Assembly: GCF_013522825.1 (NCBI RefSeq)
Contig: NZ_JAAMQZ010000045.1
Coordinates: forward strand, 1 to 33,560
Length of the DNA stretch: 33,560 nt
Direction: 5' to 3'
From: Stutzerimonas stutzeri
GTDB taxonomy: Bacteria; Pseudomonadota; Gammaproteobacteria; Pseudomonadales; Pseudomonadaceae
Positions 15,036 to 22,816 of this stretch are shown one piece after another (the first letter of the stretch is position 1; every line of letters begins with the position of its first letter). Both the position numbers and the translations under genes were made by a program. The notes beneath the pieces were generated by a model. It saw only the letters and a list, made by a program, of their open reading frames with translations. It was not told the DNA's origin and searched no databases.

Positions 15036-17510
15036 ATGCTGTCGTCGTTCTCCGCGCTCATCAACCAGACCCCCCGGCTGTCGAAGCTGATCAACGGTCT
15101 AGCCTATGACCCGAACCTGCACCTGTTTCAATTGGCAGGCAATCGTCTCGGTTTCGCGTTCCTCTGCCAGCCGCTGGCCGGCTCCTCCGGTGACGAGGGG
15201 GCGCGCCTCAAAGCCGGCTTAACCGTGGACTGGCCTGAAGGAACCACGATTCAGTTTTCGCTGATCTGCACTGAAAACATCAACCGCATCAAAACGAGCT
15301 TCACGCGCATGCGTCAAGCATTCATGGAAGCCGGCAAGTTCGATATGAGCAAAGAGACTCTGGACTTGCTGCAGCGTGTTACCCATGCCCGTGCTGACTA
15401 TCTTGCCGAGCGCACCTTGGAGCCGGTGGACAAGATCTCCGGGGTGCGTGTTCGTGAGCAGAGCTTGGTCATCTCGGTGACCATGCCGATATCCAATGCC
15501 ACGCCTTCTATGACCGAAGCGACGCGAGCAAAGGACCTGTCGGACGGCCTGGGCACCTCGTTGGATAGTTGCGGCTTGGCCCCAGTGCCGCTGACCAACG
15601 ATCTGTACAAGGAAATCTTCACCTCAATTCTCAACCAGGGACAGCATGCCAGCTGGCGGGAAGATCCACAGATCACCGCAGACGAAGACAAGCCACTCAA
15701 CGAGCAGATCCTAGACTTCAATCGCGCGGTTCAGGTCCGCCCAGACCGAATTCTGATCGGCGACGATTGCATGCTCAAAACGCTGAGCATCAAGAAGTTT
15801 CCCGACATCATGTGGCAAGGTGAGGCATCGCAATATCTGGCCGACATCATGTCCCAGCGCGGCGGTATTCGCGGCAATTGCGTGATTACCATGACGCTCT
15901 TCTTCCCCCCTCAGCTTGAAACGAAAGACAAGCTGTCACGCGGTCGAAGCTGGGCCATCAACCAGACCCAAGGCCCGATGGCCACCTTCGTTCCGAAGAT
16001 CGTCCAGAAGCGAAACGCATACGAAACACTCTTCACTGATCTCGACAAGGGCCTGCCCAACGTACAGGCCGCAATGACACTGGTGGTGTTCGGTCGAGAC
16101 AAGGAAGAGCTGACGCAGGCTACCTCCAACGCAAAAAGTCATTTCTCTACGCAGAGCTTCACCTTCATGGAGGACCGTTATGTCGTCCTGCCGGTGTTCA
16201 TTAACGCGCTGCCGATGTGTGCGGACCCTGACGCGATCCGGGACATGTTCCGCTACAAGACAATGAGTCTGGCTCAGGCACTGCCGCTACTGCCTATTTA
16301 CGGTGACTGGAAGGGTACCGGCACGGCCGTGGCGCCATTCATCTCGCGCAACGGGCAGCCCATATCGTTCCACCTGTTTGACTCGGACACCAACTACAAC
16401 GGAACCATCGCTGCTCAGTCAGGCTCGGGCAAATCGTTCCTGACGAACTATCTGATCACGTCCTACCTGTCGATTGGAGCGAAGGTCTGGTGTATCGACG
16501 TGGGCCGTTCCTACCTGAAAACCTGCGAGGCCTATAACGGCGACTTTGCAGAGTTCGGCCAGGATTCGAAGCTGTGCCTCAATCCTTTCGAGCTGATCGA
16601 AGATTATTCCGAAGAAGAAGACGTGCTTGTTGGGCTCCTCGCCGCTATGGCAGCACCCACCGTGCCGCTGATCGACCGGCAGACGGCTGGCCTGAAGAAA
16701 TATCTGACTCAGGTATGGGAGATCAAAGGCAAAGCGATGATCGTCGATGACATCGCCGAGGCTCTGCTGCAGGACGAAGATCCACGAATTAACGACATCG
16801 GACACCAACTCTTCGCCTTTACCTCCAAGGGTCAATACGGGCGCTTCTTCAACGGCAAGAACAACCTCGACTTCCGCAACCCTTTCACCGTTCTTGAGCT
16901 GGAGGAACTGAAAGGGCGCACCCACTTGCAGCAGGTAGTGCTGCTGCAGCTCATCTACCAGATCCAGCAGGACATGTACCTCGGTGAGCGCGACCGGCCG
17001 AAGCTGGTAATCATCGATGAGGCATGGTCATTGCTGAGCCAGGGCAACGTGGGTGAGTTCATCGAGCATGGCTATCGCCGCTTTCGTAAATATGGTGGCA
17101 GTGCCATCGTGATCACGCAGGGTGTCAACGACCTTTATCAGAACAAGGTCGGCCAGGCTATCGCCGAAAACTCGGCATTCACTCTGCTGCTGGGCCAGAA
17201 AGCCGAGGCCATTGACGCCATCCAGGAAAACAAGCGACTGCCGCTTGGAGACGGTGGTTTCCGCATCCTCAAGACCGTGAAGTCCTACAAGGGCCACTAC
17301 TCCGAAATTTTCATGCTCACACCGCGAGGAGCGGGTATCGCGCGGTTGACGGTGGATGAATATTCGAAGCTGTTGTACTCGACGGCTCCCGAGGATGTTC
17401 AGGCGATCCGCAACTACACGATGGCCAATGTGCCTCAGCACGAGGCGATTCTTCGTGTGCTGCGAGATCGCGGTGTGGCCTTCAAGTCCAGCGCTTACGA
17501 GGAGGTCTGA
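15036..17510 (+). CDS. traC: TraC, VirB4-family pilus-assembly ATPase
   Basis: The 824-residue protein starts at ATG 15036, with GAGGA (15024-15028) 7 nt upstream. An N-terminal TraC-type domain (to about residue 430) is followed by the P-loop ATPase domain with SGSGKS at 462-467 and Walker B KLVIIDEAWSLL at 656-667. The segment GYRRFRKYGGSAIVITQGVND is a recurrent TraC signature. TraC powers pilus extension and retraction at the inner membrane. Length matches the family (F TraC 875, SXT about 800). Its stop overlaps the next start as TGATG. It is second in the dsbC-like operon. Confidence 0.95.
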   Translation: MLSSFSALINQTPRLSKLINGLAYDPNLHLFQLAGNRLGFAFLCQPLAGSSGDEGARLKAGLTVDWPEGTTIQFSLICTENINRIKTSFTRMRQAFMEAGKFDMSKETLDLLQRVTHARADYLAERTLEPVDKISGVRVREQSLVISVTMPISNATPSMTEATRAKDLSDGLGTSLDSCGLAPVPLTNDLYKEIFTSILNQGQHASWREDPQITADEDKPLNEQILDFNRAVQVRPDRILIGDDCMLKTLSIKKFPDIMWQGEASQYLADIMSQRGGIRGNCVITMTLFFPPQLETKDKLSRGRSWAINQTQGPMATFVPKIVQKRNAYETLFTDLDKGLPNVQAAMTLVVFGRDKEELTQATSNAKSHFSTQSFTFMEDRYVVLPVFINALPMCADPDAIRDMFRYKTMSLAQALPLLPIYGDWKGTGTAVAPFISRNGQPISFHLFDSDTNYNGTIAAQSGSGKSFLTNYLITSYLSIGAKVWCIDVGRSYLKTCEAYNGDFAEFGQDSKLCLNPFELIEDYSEEEDVLVGLLAAMAAPTVPLIDRQTAGLKKYLTQVWEIKGKAMIVDDIAEALLQDEDPRINDIGHQLFAFTSKGQYGRFFNGKNNLDFRNPFTVLELEELKGRTHLQQVVLLQLIYQIQQDMYLGERDRPKLVIIDEAWSLLSQGNVGEFIEHGYRRFRKYGGSAIVITQGVNDLYQNKVGQAIAENSAFTLLLGQKAEAIDAIQENKRLPLGDGGFRILKTVKSYKGHYSEIFMLTPRGAGIARLTVDEYSKLLYSTAPEDVQAIRNYTMANVPQHEAILRVLRDRGVAFKSSAYEEV

Positions 17511-18088
17511 TGGGCCTTCTACGGTTTGACCCGGAACAGGCGGTTGTGCGAGCCGAGGCCCGCGCAGCGGCGAAAAAACTTCGCGGTGCACGTCCGATGC
17601 CCAGCGCACGATTCTTGGTCAAGGGAAGCTTACTGTCCTTGGTTGTGGCCGGAATGATCGTTGGCCTCGCACATCGTTACAGCATCGCCATCGCACCTCA
17701 GGAATACCTGTGCCTACCGCCATACCGGATCTGGATCATCGACAAAGGCGACCGCGAGCCTGTGAGGGGCGGCATTTACGCCTTTCATTCGGTAGGCCTC
17801 GGTCCGATCTTTCAAGATGGAACGAAGATCGTGAAGGTGCTCGAAGGTATGCCCGGTGACACCGTGAAGGTGGAACTTGAGCAGACCACGATCAATGACC
17901 AGGTGGTCGGGGAGGGCCTTGCCGTAGCCACCGAGAAGGGGATCGATCCGCAGCGATACGTGCGCGAGGGGGTGATCGCCCAGGACCGTTACTGGTTCTT
18001 CGGCAAGACCAATGACTCTTTCGACTCTCGCTATTGGGGATCGGTCAAGGGTGAACAGATTGTGGGAAGGGCATACCCGATATGGTGA
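17510..18088 (+). CDS. TraF/TrhF-type S26 signal peptidase, probable pilin processing
   Basis: The 192-residue protein has one N-terminal transmembrane helix (about residues 37-55). The periplasmic domain shows the S26 layout: box D-like KIVKVLEGMPGD near 106-117 with the candidate general-base lysine at 109, and the closing box FFGKTNDSFDSRYWG near 163-177. In the nucleophile box, where a serine followed by x-P is expected (KSIP in RP4 TraF), this protein reads YLCLPP with Cys68. It may therefore use a Cys/Lys pair. Such a conjugative peptidase sits between traC and traW in SXT-type elements (there named trhF) and matures the pilin. ATG overlaps the traC stop; its own stop overlaps the traW start by 7 nt. 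Confidence 0.82.
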   Translation: MGLLRFDPEQAVVRAEARAAAKKLRGARPMPSARFLVKGSLLSLVVAGMIVGLAHRYSIAIAPQEYLCLPPYRIWIIDKGDREPVRGGIYAFHSVGLGPIFQDGTKIVKVLEGMPGDTVKVELEQTTINDQVVGEGLAVATEKGIDPQRYVREGVIAQDRYWFFGKTNDSFDSRYWGSVKGEQIVGRAYPIW

Positions 18089-19287
18089 AGCATCTCGTTG
18101 GCGTGGCCATCGCGCTTGCGCTCTCTACCTCAGCAGTGGCCGGTGAACTTGGCATCAAGCCAATCGATATCAGCACGATGGACCCGCAAATTCTGGAACA
18201 GGCCCGGCAGGCTGTCCGCGATGGGGAGAGTGCTCGCCAGCAGATCTCTGAGACGGAAACGCGATGGATTGAGCGGCTTGCGTCGCAAAGCCCAGTGCAG
18301 CCAGAGCAGCTGCAGGGGGCCGGTAACTCCGAGCAGCCCAGCAAAAAACATCCGCTGGGTGATGGCGTGCGCACGCTGATCTTTGTTTCCTGGTCGCTAG
18401 GCGCCACGGCCATCAAGGACATCTTGACCAGCTACGATGGACGCCCTGCAACAGGCATCGTCTTCCGGGGTATCCCTGAAGGCATGAAGATGGTCGATGC
18501 AGTCACCAAGATGCACATGCTCACGCAGGAAACGCAGAGTCAGGTTAGCGTGCTGCTGGACCCGCTCGCGTTCCAGCGACATGGCATCGAAACCGTGCCG
18601 GCTATCGTCCTAGAAGATGAGAGCGACGAGCTGCTAGTGAAGGCGTCAGGGATATCTTCGACTCGCCTGGTCGATCAGGCGCTGTCGGAATCGGGCGAGA
18701 AGGGGCGCGACCTCGGTGTGTATGGACCAACCAGCGAAATCATTGAGCCTGATTTCCTGCAGGTGGCCAAGGCACGCATCGAAGCGCTGGACATGGAGGC
18801 CATGAAGAAGCGCGCTATCGATCGTTTCTGGCATACCCAGACCGGCACACCACTCCCGCCCGTTACTACGCCCGCAACACGGTTCGTTGACCCCAGCGTC
18901 ATCATTCCTGCTGACCTCAAGGACGCAAACGGCAACGTGGTGCAGAAAGCGGGGCGAATTAATCCGCTGGAAATGATGCCGTTCAATCAGAAACTCGTTG
19001 TGATCGATCCCACGCAACCTTGGCAGGTTCGGCTTGCCCAGCGGGAATACGAGGCGCATGGCGATGAGCTGTTTGTGACGGTGATGGCGACACAAATACC
19101 GCCTTCCTCTGGCTGGGATCTTTTCCAGTCTGTAGAGGACGCGATCAATGGCCCGTTGTACCTGCTGCCGGGTGACATGGCGCAGCGCTTCCAAATCCTG
19201 CGGGCACCATCGGTCGTGACGGCCGAAGGGCTTATGTTCGCGGTGCGCGAGTACACCCGAGATGAGCTTGAAGGAGCAGAAAAGTGA
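18082..19287 (+). CDS. traW: TrbC-TraW fusion protein, pilus assembly
   Basis: The 401-residue periplasmic protein has a signal peptide of about 20 residues. Residues about 90-200 match TrbC, a thioredoxin-fold protein without CxxC: RTLIFVSWSLG near 97 and ETVPAIVLED near 171-180. From about residue 210 the sequence becomes TraW: TSEIIEPDFLQVAKARIEAL, then DPSVIIPADLKDANGNVV and INPLEMMPFNQKLVVIDP. F plasmid encodes TraW and TrbC separately, adjacent to each other and to traU. One chain keeps the two pilus-assembly partners at 1:1 with TraU encoded next. The ATG lies 7 nt inside the preceding gene, so translation is coupled. Confidence 0.85.
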   Translation: MVKHLVGVAIALALSTSAVAGELGIKPIDISTMDPQILEQARQAVRDGESARQQISETETRWIERLASQSPVQPEQLQGAGNSEQPSKKHPLGDGVRTLIFVSWSLGATAIKDILTSYDGRPATGIVFRGIPEGMKMVDAVTKMHMLTQETQSQVSVLLDPLAFQRHGIETVPAIVLEDESDELLVKASGISSTRLVDQALSESGEKGRDLGVYGPTSEIIEPDFLQVAKARIEALDMEAMKKRAIDRFWHTQTGTPLPPVTTPATRFVDPSVIIPADLKDANGNVVQKAGRINPLEMMPFNQKLVVIDPTQPWQVRLAQREYEAHGDELFVTVMATQIPPSSGWDLFQSVEDAINGPLYLLPGDMAQRFQILRAPSVVTAEGLMFAVREYTRDELEGAEK

Positions 19288-20330
19288 TGAGGCTGATCAA
19301 GCGGTTCTTGCCGGCAATAGCGGTGTGCTTGTTGGCGAACTTCTCCCTACCAGGGACAGCATCAGCCGCTGATGCGATGTGTGAGGATTCTGGCATTTTC
19401 GGGCCAAAGCTGTTCACTGATATTTGCTGGGCGTGCCTGTTTCCCATCAAGGTTTCCGGTGTGCAGATCACCCCCGGCACAGCTCCGGCGAAAGCCTCGA
19501 AACAGGTGTTCTGCGTCTGCCAAGAAGGCACATCAGGCATCTACAAGCCGGGCATCATCACAGCAATGTGGGAGCCAGCGCGCATCGTTGAGAATGTCCG
19601 TAAGCCCGGCTGCTCGCCCACTCTCGGTGGAGTCACCCTGCCACTTGGCTCCAAGCGTTCCTATGGCCGGCTGGTACAGGACCATGCAAAGCGCGATGAC
19701 ATGGAAGACGGGTCTTTCTACCAGACTCACTACTACGCCTTCCCCTTGCTGCAGATCCTCGACCTGTACACGCCGACCAAGTGCAATCCTGATGGCTATT
19801 TGGACGTGGACATCATTTCTTTCACCGAAATTGACCCAACCTGGGGGAACGCAACGCTAGCTTTCTTCCAGCATCCTGAATCGGCAGCGGTGGCCAACCC
19901 GGTGGCACGCGCGGCATGTGCCGTCGAGTCTGGCGCCCTGGCCGCTGGCAAGGAGCCCCTGGAGTCGATGTGGTGGTGCTCGGGCACCTGGGGGGGGATA
20001 TATCCGCTGACGGGCCATGTATCAGCGCAGGACTTCAATCGCACCTCTGCATTGATCAGTGCCCGCTTGCTGAGCCAGCAGCACCGTCGCGGACTGGCCA
20101 GAAGAACGATGGGTGACGAAAACGTCTGCACGGCTGGCATTTACCCAACCATCCCGAAATCCCAGTACAAGTTCGCACAGTTCTGGCCCAAAGCGATGAC
20201 GCAGGAGGGCATGTGGATTGGTGAGCACCCCTACCACTGGGACGGCGGCACGAATCGACACGTTCCCGGCACCCTCAATGACAGCATGTACATGATCTGG
20301 CGATGGACTGATTGCTGCTCAAAACTGTAG
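19287..20330 (+). CDS. traU: TraU, cysteine-rich mating-channel protein
   Basis: The 347-residue protein has a signal peptide of about 27 residues (cleavage after ASA) and many cysteines, including the DICWACLFP, VFCVCQEG, KCNPDG, WWCSGTWGG and DCCS segments. These are the TraU hallmarks. TraU is a periplasmic protein needed for DNA transfer and it interacts with TraW/TrbC, whose gene is immediately upstream. AAGGAG at 19271-19276 serves either GTG 19284 or ATG 19287; the ATG is preferred. The stop of traW overlaps the start. Abundant cysteines explain the disulfide enzymes encoded in the window. Length matches the family (about 330-350). Confidence 0.93.
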   Translation: MRLIKRFLPAIAVCLLANFSLPGTASAADAMCEDSGIFGPKLFTDICWACLFPIKVSGVQITPGTAPAKASKQVFCVCQEGTSGIYKPGIITAMWEPARIVENVRKPGCSPTLGGVTLPLGSKRSYGRLVQDHAKRDDMEDGSFYQTHYYAFPLLQILDLYTPTKCNPDGYLDVDIISFTEIDPTWGNATLAFFQHPESAAVANPVARAACAVESGALAAGKEPLESMWWCSGTWGGIYPLTGHVSAQDFNRTSALISARLLSQQHRRGLARRTMGDENVCTAGIYPTIPKSQYKFAQFWPKAMTQEGMWIGEHPYHWDGGTNRHVPGTLNDSMYMIWRWTDCCSKL

Positions 20331-20344
20331 TGAAGCGCTAACAA

Positions 20345-21019
20345 ATGACTGAATTTCTCTCTCTCTATCTCCCGCCGACCATCGCGATGGCCATCCTGGC
20401 AGGCTTTCTTCACGTTCGTCTCATGGAGACGCCCGCATACCGGGGCTGGTGGGGCGAATACAAGGTGAACCTGATGCTGCGGCTGTGCTTGAGCGGTGAG
20501 TACACCGTGTTTGCTAACGGCATCTACCGGGGAAAAACTAAGGGTGAAAGTACCCAGATCGACCATGTGGTGGTTTCCCGCTACGGGATTTTCGTTCTGG
20601 AAACCAAGGCCTACAAGGGCAAGATCGTCTACGACCCTCTGCAGCCAGACCAGTGGCTGCAGATCGTTGGGCGGCGCAAATACAGGATGCAAAGCCCTTT
20701 GCTACAGAACTATGCCCACGTCAAAGCTGTTCAGCAGGTTGCAGGAGTCCACAGTCAAAAGATCCACAGCTACGCGGTCATGGCGGGAAGTGCTGACTTT
20801 CCAAATGGCAAGCCCGAGCGCGTCTATGGCATCTGGGAAGCGGTGCGCAAGATCCAGAGCTACAAAACACCTATCTTCTCCAGGCGGCACACGGACGATA
20901 TCTGCGCGTCATTGCGCCGTAGGCGCATCAGAGGGGGGTATTGGGCCGGCAAACGTCATGTTGAACGGCTACAGGCCCAGACGAAAGGAGGCAGGAAGGA
21001 TGCGGATCAGGGGTTGTAG
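20345..21019 (+). CDS. NERD-domain (nuclease-related) membrane-anchored protein
   Basis: The 224-residue protein has a membrane helix at residues 5-24. A NERD domain follows: GEYKVNLML (Glu38), then QIDHVVVSRYGIFVLETKAY at 71-90 with Asp73, Glu86 and Lys88. This is the D...ExK arrangement shared with restriction-like nucleases. NERD proteins are often predicted to act on DNA, but none of the other genes here shows what this one cuts or binds. It sits 14 nt after traU with no clear Shine-Dalgarno sequence and no terminator before it, so it is probably the last gene of the dsbC-traC operon. Its end overlaps the minus-strand gene by 13 nt. The basic C-terminus (RRRRIRGG...KGGRKD) could bind nucleic acid. 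Confidence 0.82.
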   Translation: MTEFLSLYLPPTIAMAILAGFLHVRLMETPAYRGWWGEYKVNLMLRLCLSGEYTVFANGIYRGKTKGESTQIDHVVVSRYGIFVLETKAYKGKIVYDPLQPDQWLQIVGRRKYRMQSPLLQNYAHVKAVQQVAGVHSQKIHSYAVMAGSADFPNGKPERVYGIWEAVRKIQSYKTPIFSRRHTDDICASLRRRRIRGGYWAGKRHVERLQAQTKGGRKDADQGL

Positions 21020-21294
21020 TAGAGGTAGATTCCGATGGGAATGCCTGCTATAGAGCCCAGCAGCATGCCAATGCCTATCGCAGCGAAGAGCTGACTGTCC
21101 CAGAGCGGTACTCGTACCGCATGGTTACCCATATCAACCACGTCCAGCTCGAAGCCCTCCAGCGCATCAACCTCTTGCGGCCCAAGGGCCGCAAGAGCTT
21201 TCCCCTCATTTGCCGGGTTGGTGGGATCGTCGTTCCGCTCCCGCCGAGTCCTCCCCCGCCTCACCGGGACCGCATTACCAGCATCAGATGACAT
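21007..21294 (-). CDS. Small membrane protein, unknown
   Basis: The 95-residue protein has a basic N-terminus (RRGRTRRER), an acidic middle (PQEVDALEGFELDVVD), and one C-terminal transmembrane helix (FAAIGIGMLLGSIAGIPIGIYLYY). It looks like a tail-anchored or small inner-membrane protein. I recognise no family. It is read leftwards behind the AcaB-like gene, with 71 nt between them that contain a hairpin (21317-21337). Its last 13 nt overlap the end of the NERD gene tail to tail. The start codon is ATG at 21294, with no strong ribosome-binding site. Confidence 0.65.
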   Translation of the reverse strand: MSSDAGNAVPVRRGRTRRERNDDPTNPANEGKALAALGPQEVDALEGFELDVVDMGNHAVRVPLWDSQLFAAIGIGMLLGSIAGIPIGIYLYYNP

Positions 21295-21316
21295 GTTTAG
21301 GAGCCCTCAAATGTTT

Positions 21317-21337
21317 CGCCCTGCATAAAGCAGGGCG
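21317..21337. repeat. Intergenic hairpin between the two minus-strand genes
   Basis: CGCCCTGC, ATAAA loop, GCAGGGCG: perfect 8-bp arms. There is no T tract on either side, so it is not a convincing terminator. It could modulate or protect the short transcript between the AcaB-like gene and the small membrane-protein gene. Confidence 0.6.
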
Positions 21338-21365
21338 ATGTCGGTACGCGTGAATCAGCGTTGCA

Positions 21366-22040
21366 CTACGCAACGGCTTCCGCCTTGGCTTCAACCGCTT
21401 CTTCAACCGCCGTGTCGGGCAGTTCGCTGGGTGCGTCTGTGATCTCGTGTTTCTTCTCTTCCACGGCGATCTCAGCGAGCACTTCCTGGTCTTCCTGCTC
21501 GTAGGCGCTCTTTTTCGCTGCCTGGCTGAGCTTGTAGATATTGACGAACAGGCCCTTGAGCTGGCGAGACTTGAGCTGGCGGAACTGATTCGCCTCGTCC
21601 GTTTCCATGATGCCCATCAGCCAGACGGTATCTACCAGGATGATGAGGTTGTCGAACGCCAGCAGCAGATCCACGGCACGCTTGAGTTCAGGCGTAGTGA
21701 TCTCGACCTGCGTCGAGCGCGGATTGTTGTGCTCAGCGCGATCAGTGATCCGCTGGGCTTTGAGCACTGCTTCGAGGCGGGCCGAGTCGTCCTTAATTTC
21801 TTTCTCGAAGTCGGCAAACAGCTTATTCAGCGCCTTGGTAGCGGCCTTGTGCTGCTTGGTGCTCATGTTCAGCCGCGCGAGACGCTTGCGCGAAATCACG
21901 TCAAGGGTGAACAGGGCAAGGGAGACGTTGTTGAGCCAGGTGCCGATGTAGTTCTTGGCTTCCTGGGTCTTGAAGGTAATCGTCTGCCGCATGATTGCAG
22001 TCGAGTACGGTGCGCGCTTGGCTATAGGGGTAAGGGCCAT
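21366..22040 (-). CDS. AcaB/DUF1845-like conjugative-element protein, possible regulator
   Basis: The 224-residue protein starts at ATG 22040, with CGGAG 9 nt upstream on the minus strand; the longer frame to 22187 would run through the operator and promoter. The sequence has MRQTITFKTQEAKNYIG near the start, a charged helical middle, the segment TTPELKRAVDLLLAFDNLIILVD (about residues 113-135), and a long acidic Ala/Glu tail. The middle segment resembles the DUF1845 family of ICEs, which includes the IncC transfer regulator AcaB as I remember it. This is a moderate-to-weak match by eye. Operator site 5 lies in front of it, so it belongs to the shared regulon and may feed back on it. It is transcribed against the flanking tra operons. 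Confidence 0.6.
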   Translation of the reverse strand: MALTPIAKRAPYSTAIMRQTITFKTQEAKNYIGTWLNNVSLALFTLDVISRKRLARLNMSTKQHKAATKALNKLFADFEKEIKDDSARLEAVLKAQRITDRAEHNNPRSTQVEITTPELKRAVDLLLAFDNLIILVDTVWLMGIMETDEANQFRQLKSRQLKGLFVNIYKLSQAAKKSAYEQEDQEVLAEIAVEEKKHEITDAPSELPDTAVEEAVEAKAEAVA

Positions 22041-22103
22041 TGGGATAACTCCGTGATGTTGGTGGCAACACCATTTCACCAAACCGCGCAGCACAAAAAA
22101 CGT

Positions 22104-22132
22104 CCAATCTGACAACATTGTGGTAAGCAAAA
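22104..22132. promoter_or_regulatory. Shared operator dyad, site 5 (minus-strand AcaB-like gene)
   Basis: Read on the minus strand: left flank TTTTGC, TT, core ACCACAATGTTGT, CA, right flank GATTGG, centre 22118. The left flank and spacer are identical to site 2. The -10-like TGAAAT (minus strand) lies at 22078-22073, 40-45 nt from the centre. The start codon at 22040 is 78 nt from the centre. Orientation follows the gene, which supports a functional role. Confidence 0.68.
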
Positions 22133-22462
22133 GGATTCGTCGGATACCGCACGCATCTGGTTGACGAAACGCGCCCGACAGCTTCAAAATTCAGCCAAGC
22201 ACTCATGTTCTCCGTAGTGCTTGCGAAACATCAGCCTCATCCCCGCGCCTCAGCGCAATGAATCTTCGTCAGGTGCATGTTGCACTCGACAAGAGCCTGA
22301 ACCGATCTTCGGCCAGGCAGCCCAGCATCATCATGTGAGCTGGGTACAGCCAAATCGGGGCTTCATCCGATCTAACCAACGGCAAACAGAAAGAGCGTCC
22401 CACTAGGGGCTTTTTTTGCGTGCCATAACAACCCGCAGCGGGGAAAACTCCCTGCGGGGGTT
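22133..22462. other. Intergenic leader region before the primase operon
   Basis: About 330 nt without a convincing gene. It holds an inverted repeat CCCAGC/GCTGGG (22321-22326 and 22339-22344). An imperfect GC hairpin followed by seven Ts (about 22393-22418) looks like an intrinsic terminator. A second hairpin, CCCGCAG/CTGCGGG (22432-22438 and 22452-22458), is followed by GGTTTCT. The promoter of the downstream operon is presumably in this region, but I cannot point to it. Confidence 0.5.
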
Positions 22463-22489
22463 TCTCCGTCTGCAGCAAGCAAACGGAGA
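22463..22489 (+). promoter_or_regulatory. Hairpin covering the ribosome-binding site of the primase operon
   Basis: TCTCCGT (22463-22469) pairs perfectly with ACGGAGA (22483-22489), which contains the Shine-Dalgarno GGAGA of the gene starting at 22496. The 13-nt loop makes a hairpin that would hide the site. A preceding hairpin (22432-22458) ends 5 nt earlier, so alternative folding is possible. Confidence 0.6.
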
Positions 22490-22495
22490 AATGAA

Positions 22496-22816
22496 ATGGA
22501 AAATCTGAAGGTCAAAGTCATCCTGGGATATAGCGTCCTCGCTACCTTTCTGGGAATGATCTATCAGCCGGAAGTGGTACGTGCGCTGATGCCTCTCGCG
22601 CTTTGTGTCGTGCTTGCAGCGTTCGCGATGTACGCACCAGACATAATTCGAGCCGTCACCACCAACCTCAAGTCCCGCCGAAGCTACACCATGGCGAGCA
22701 AGACGTTTCGCGTTAAGTGCACCACCCCGGTGCCTGCACGCGTGACAGCCATCCCAAGTATCGATTACGACAACTACATCATTCCCACCTATCTGCGCTG
22801 CCAGGAGGTGAAATGA
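22496..22816 (+). CDS. Small membrane protein, unknown
   Basis: The 106-residue protein starts at ATG 22496 (GGAGA ends 6 nt upstream; ATG 22491 is out of frame and stops at once). Two hydrophobic segments, about residues 8-22 and 28-46, are followed by a soluble basic part ending YDNYIIPTYLRCQEVK. No family is recognised. Its stop overlaps the next gene's start region (ATG 22813 / stop 22814-22816), and the AGGAGG for that gene lies within its last codons. It is therefore the first gene of a three-gene unit ending with a primase. Function cannot be inferred beyond being membrane-associated. Confidence 0.7.
   Translation: MENLKVKVILGYSVLATFLGMIYQPEVVRALMPLALCVVLAAFAMYAPDIIRAVTTNLKSRRSYTMASKTFRVKCTTPVPARVTAIPSIDYDNYIIPTYLRCQEVK

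Noticed and set aside
21317..21337. Hairpin as a terminator for the AcaB-like gene
   Set aside because: No T tract follows on either strand.
22221..22406. 61-residue open frame in the leader of the primase operon
   Set aside because: No ribosome-binding site, low similarity to any known pattern, and it runs through two hairpins; treated as intergenic.
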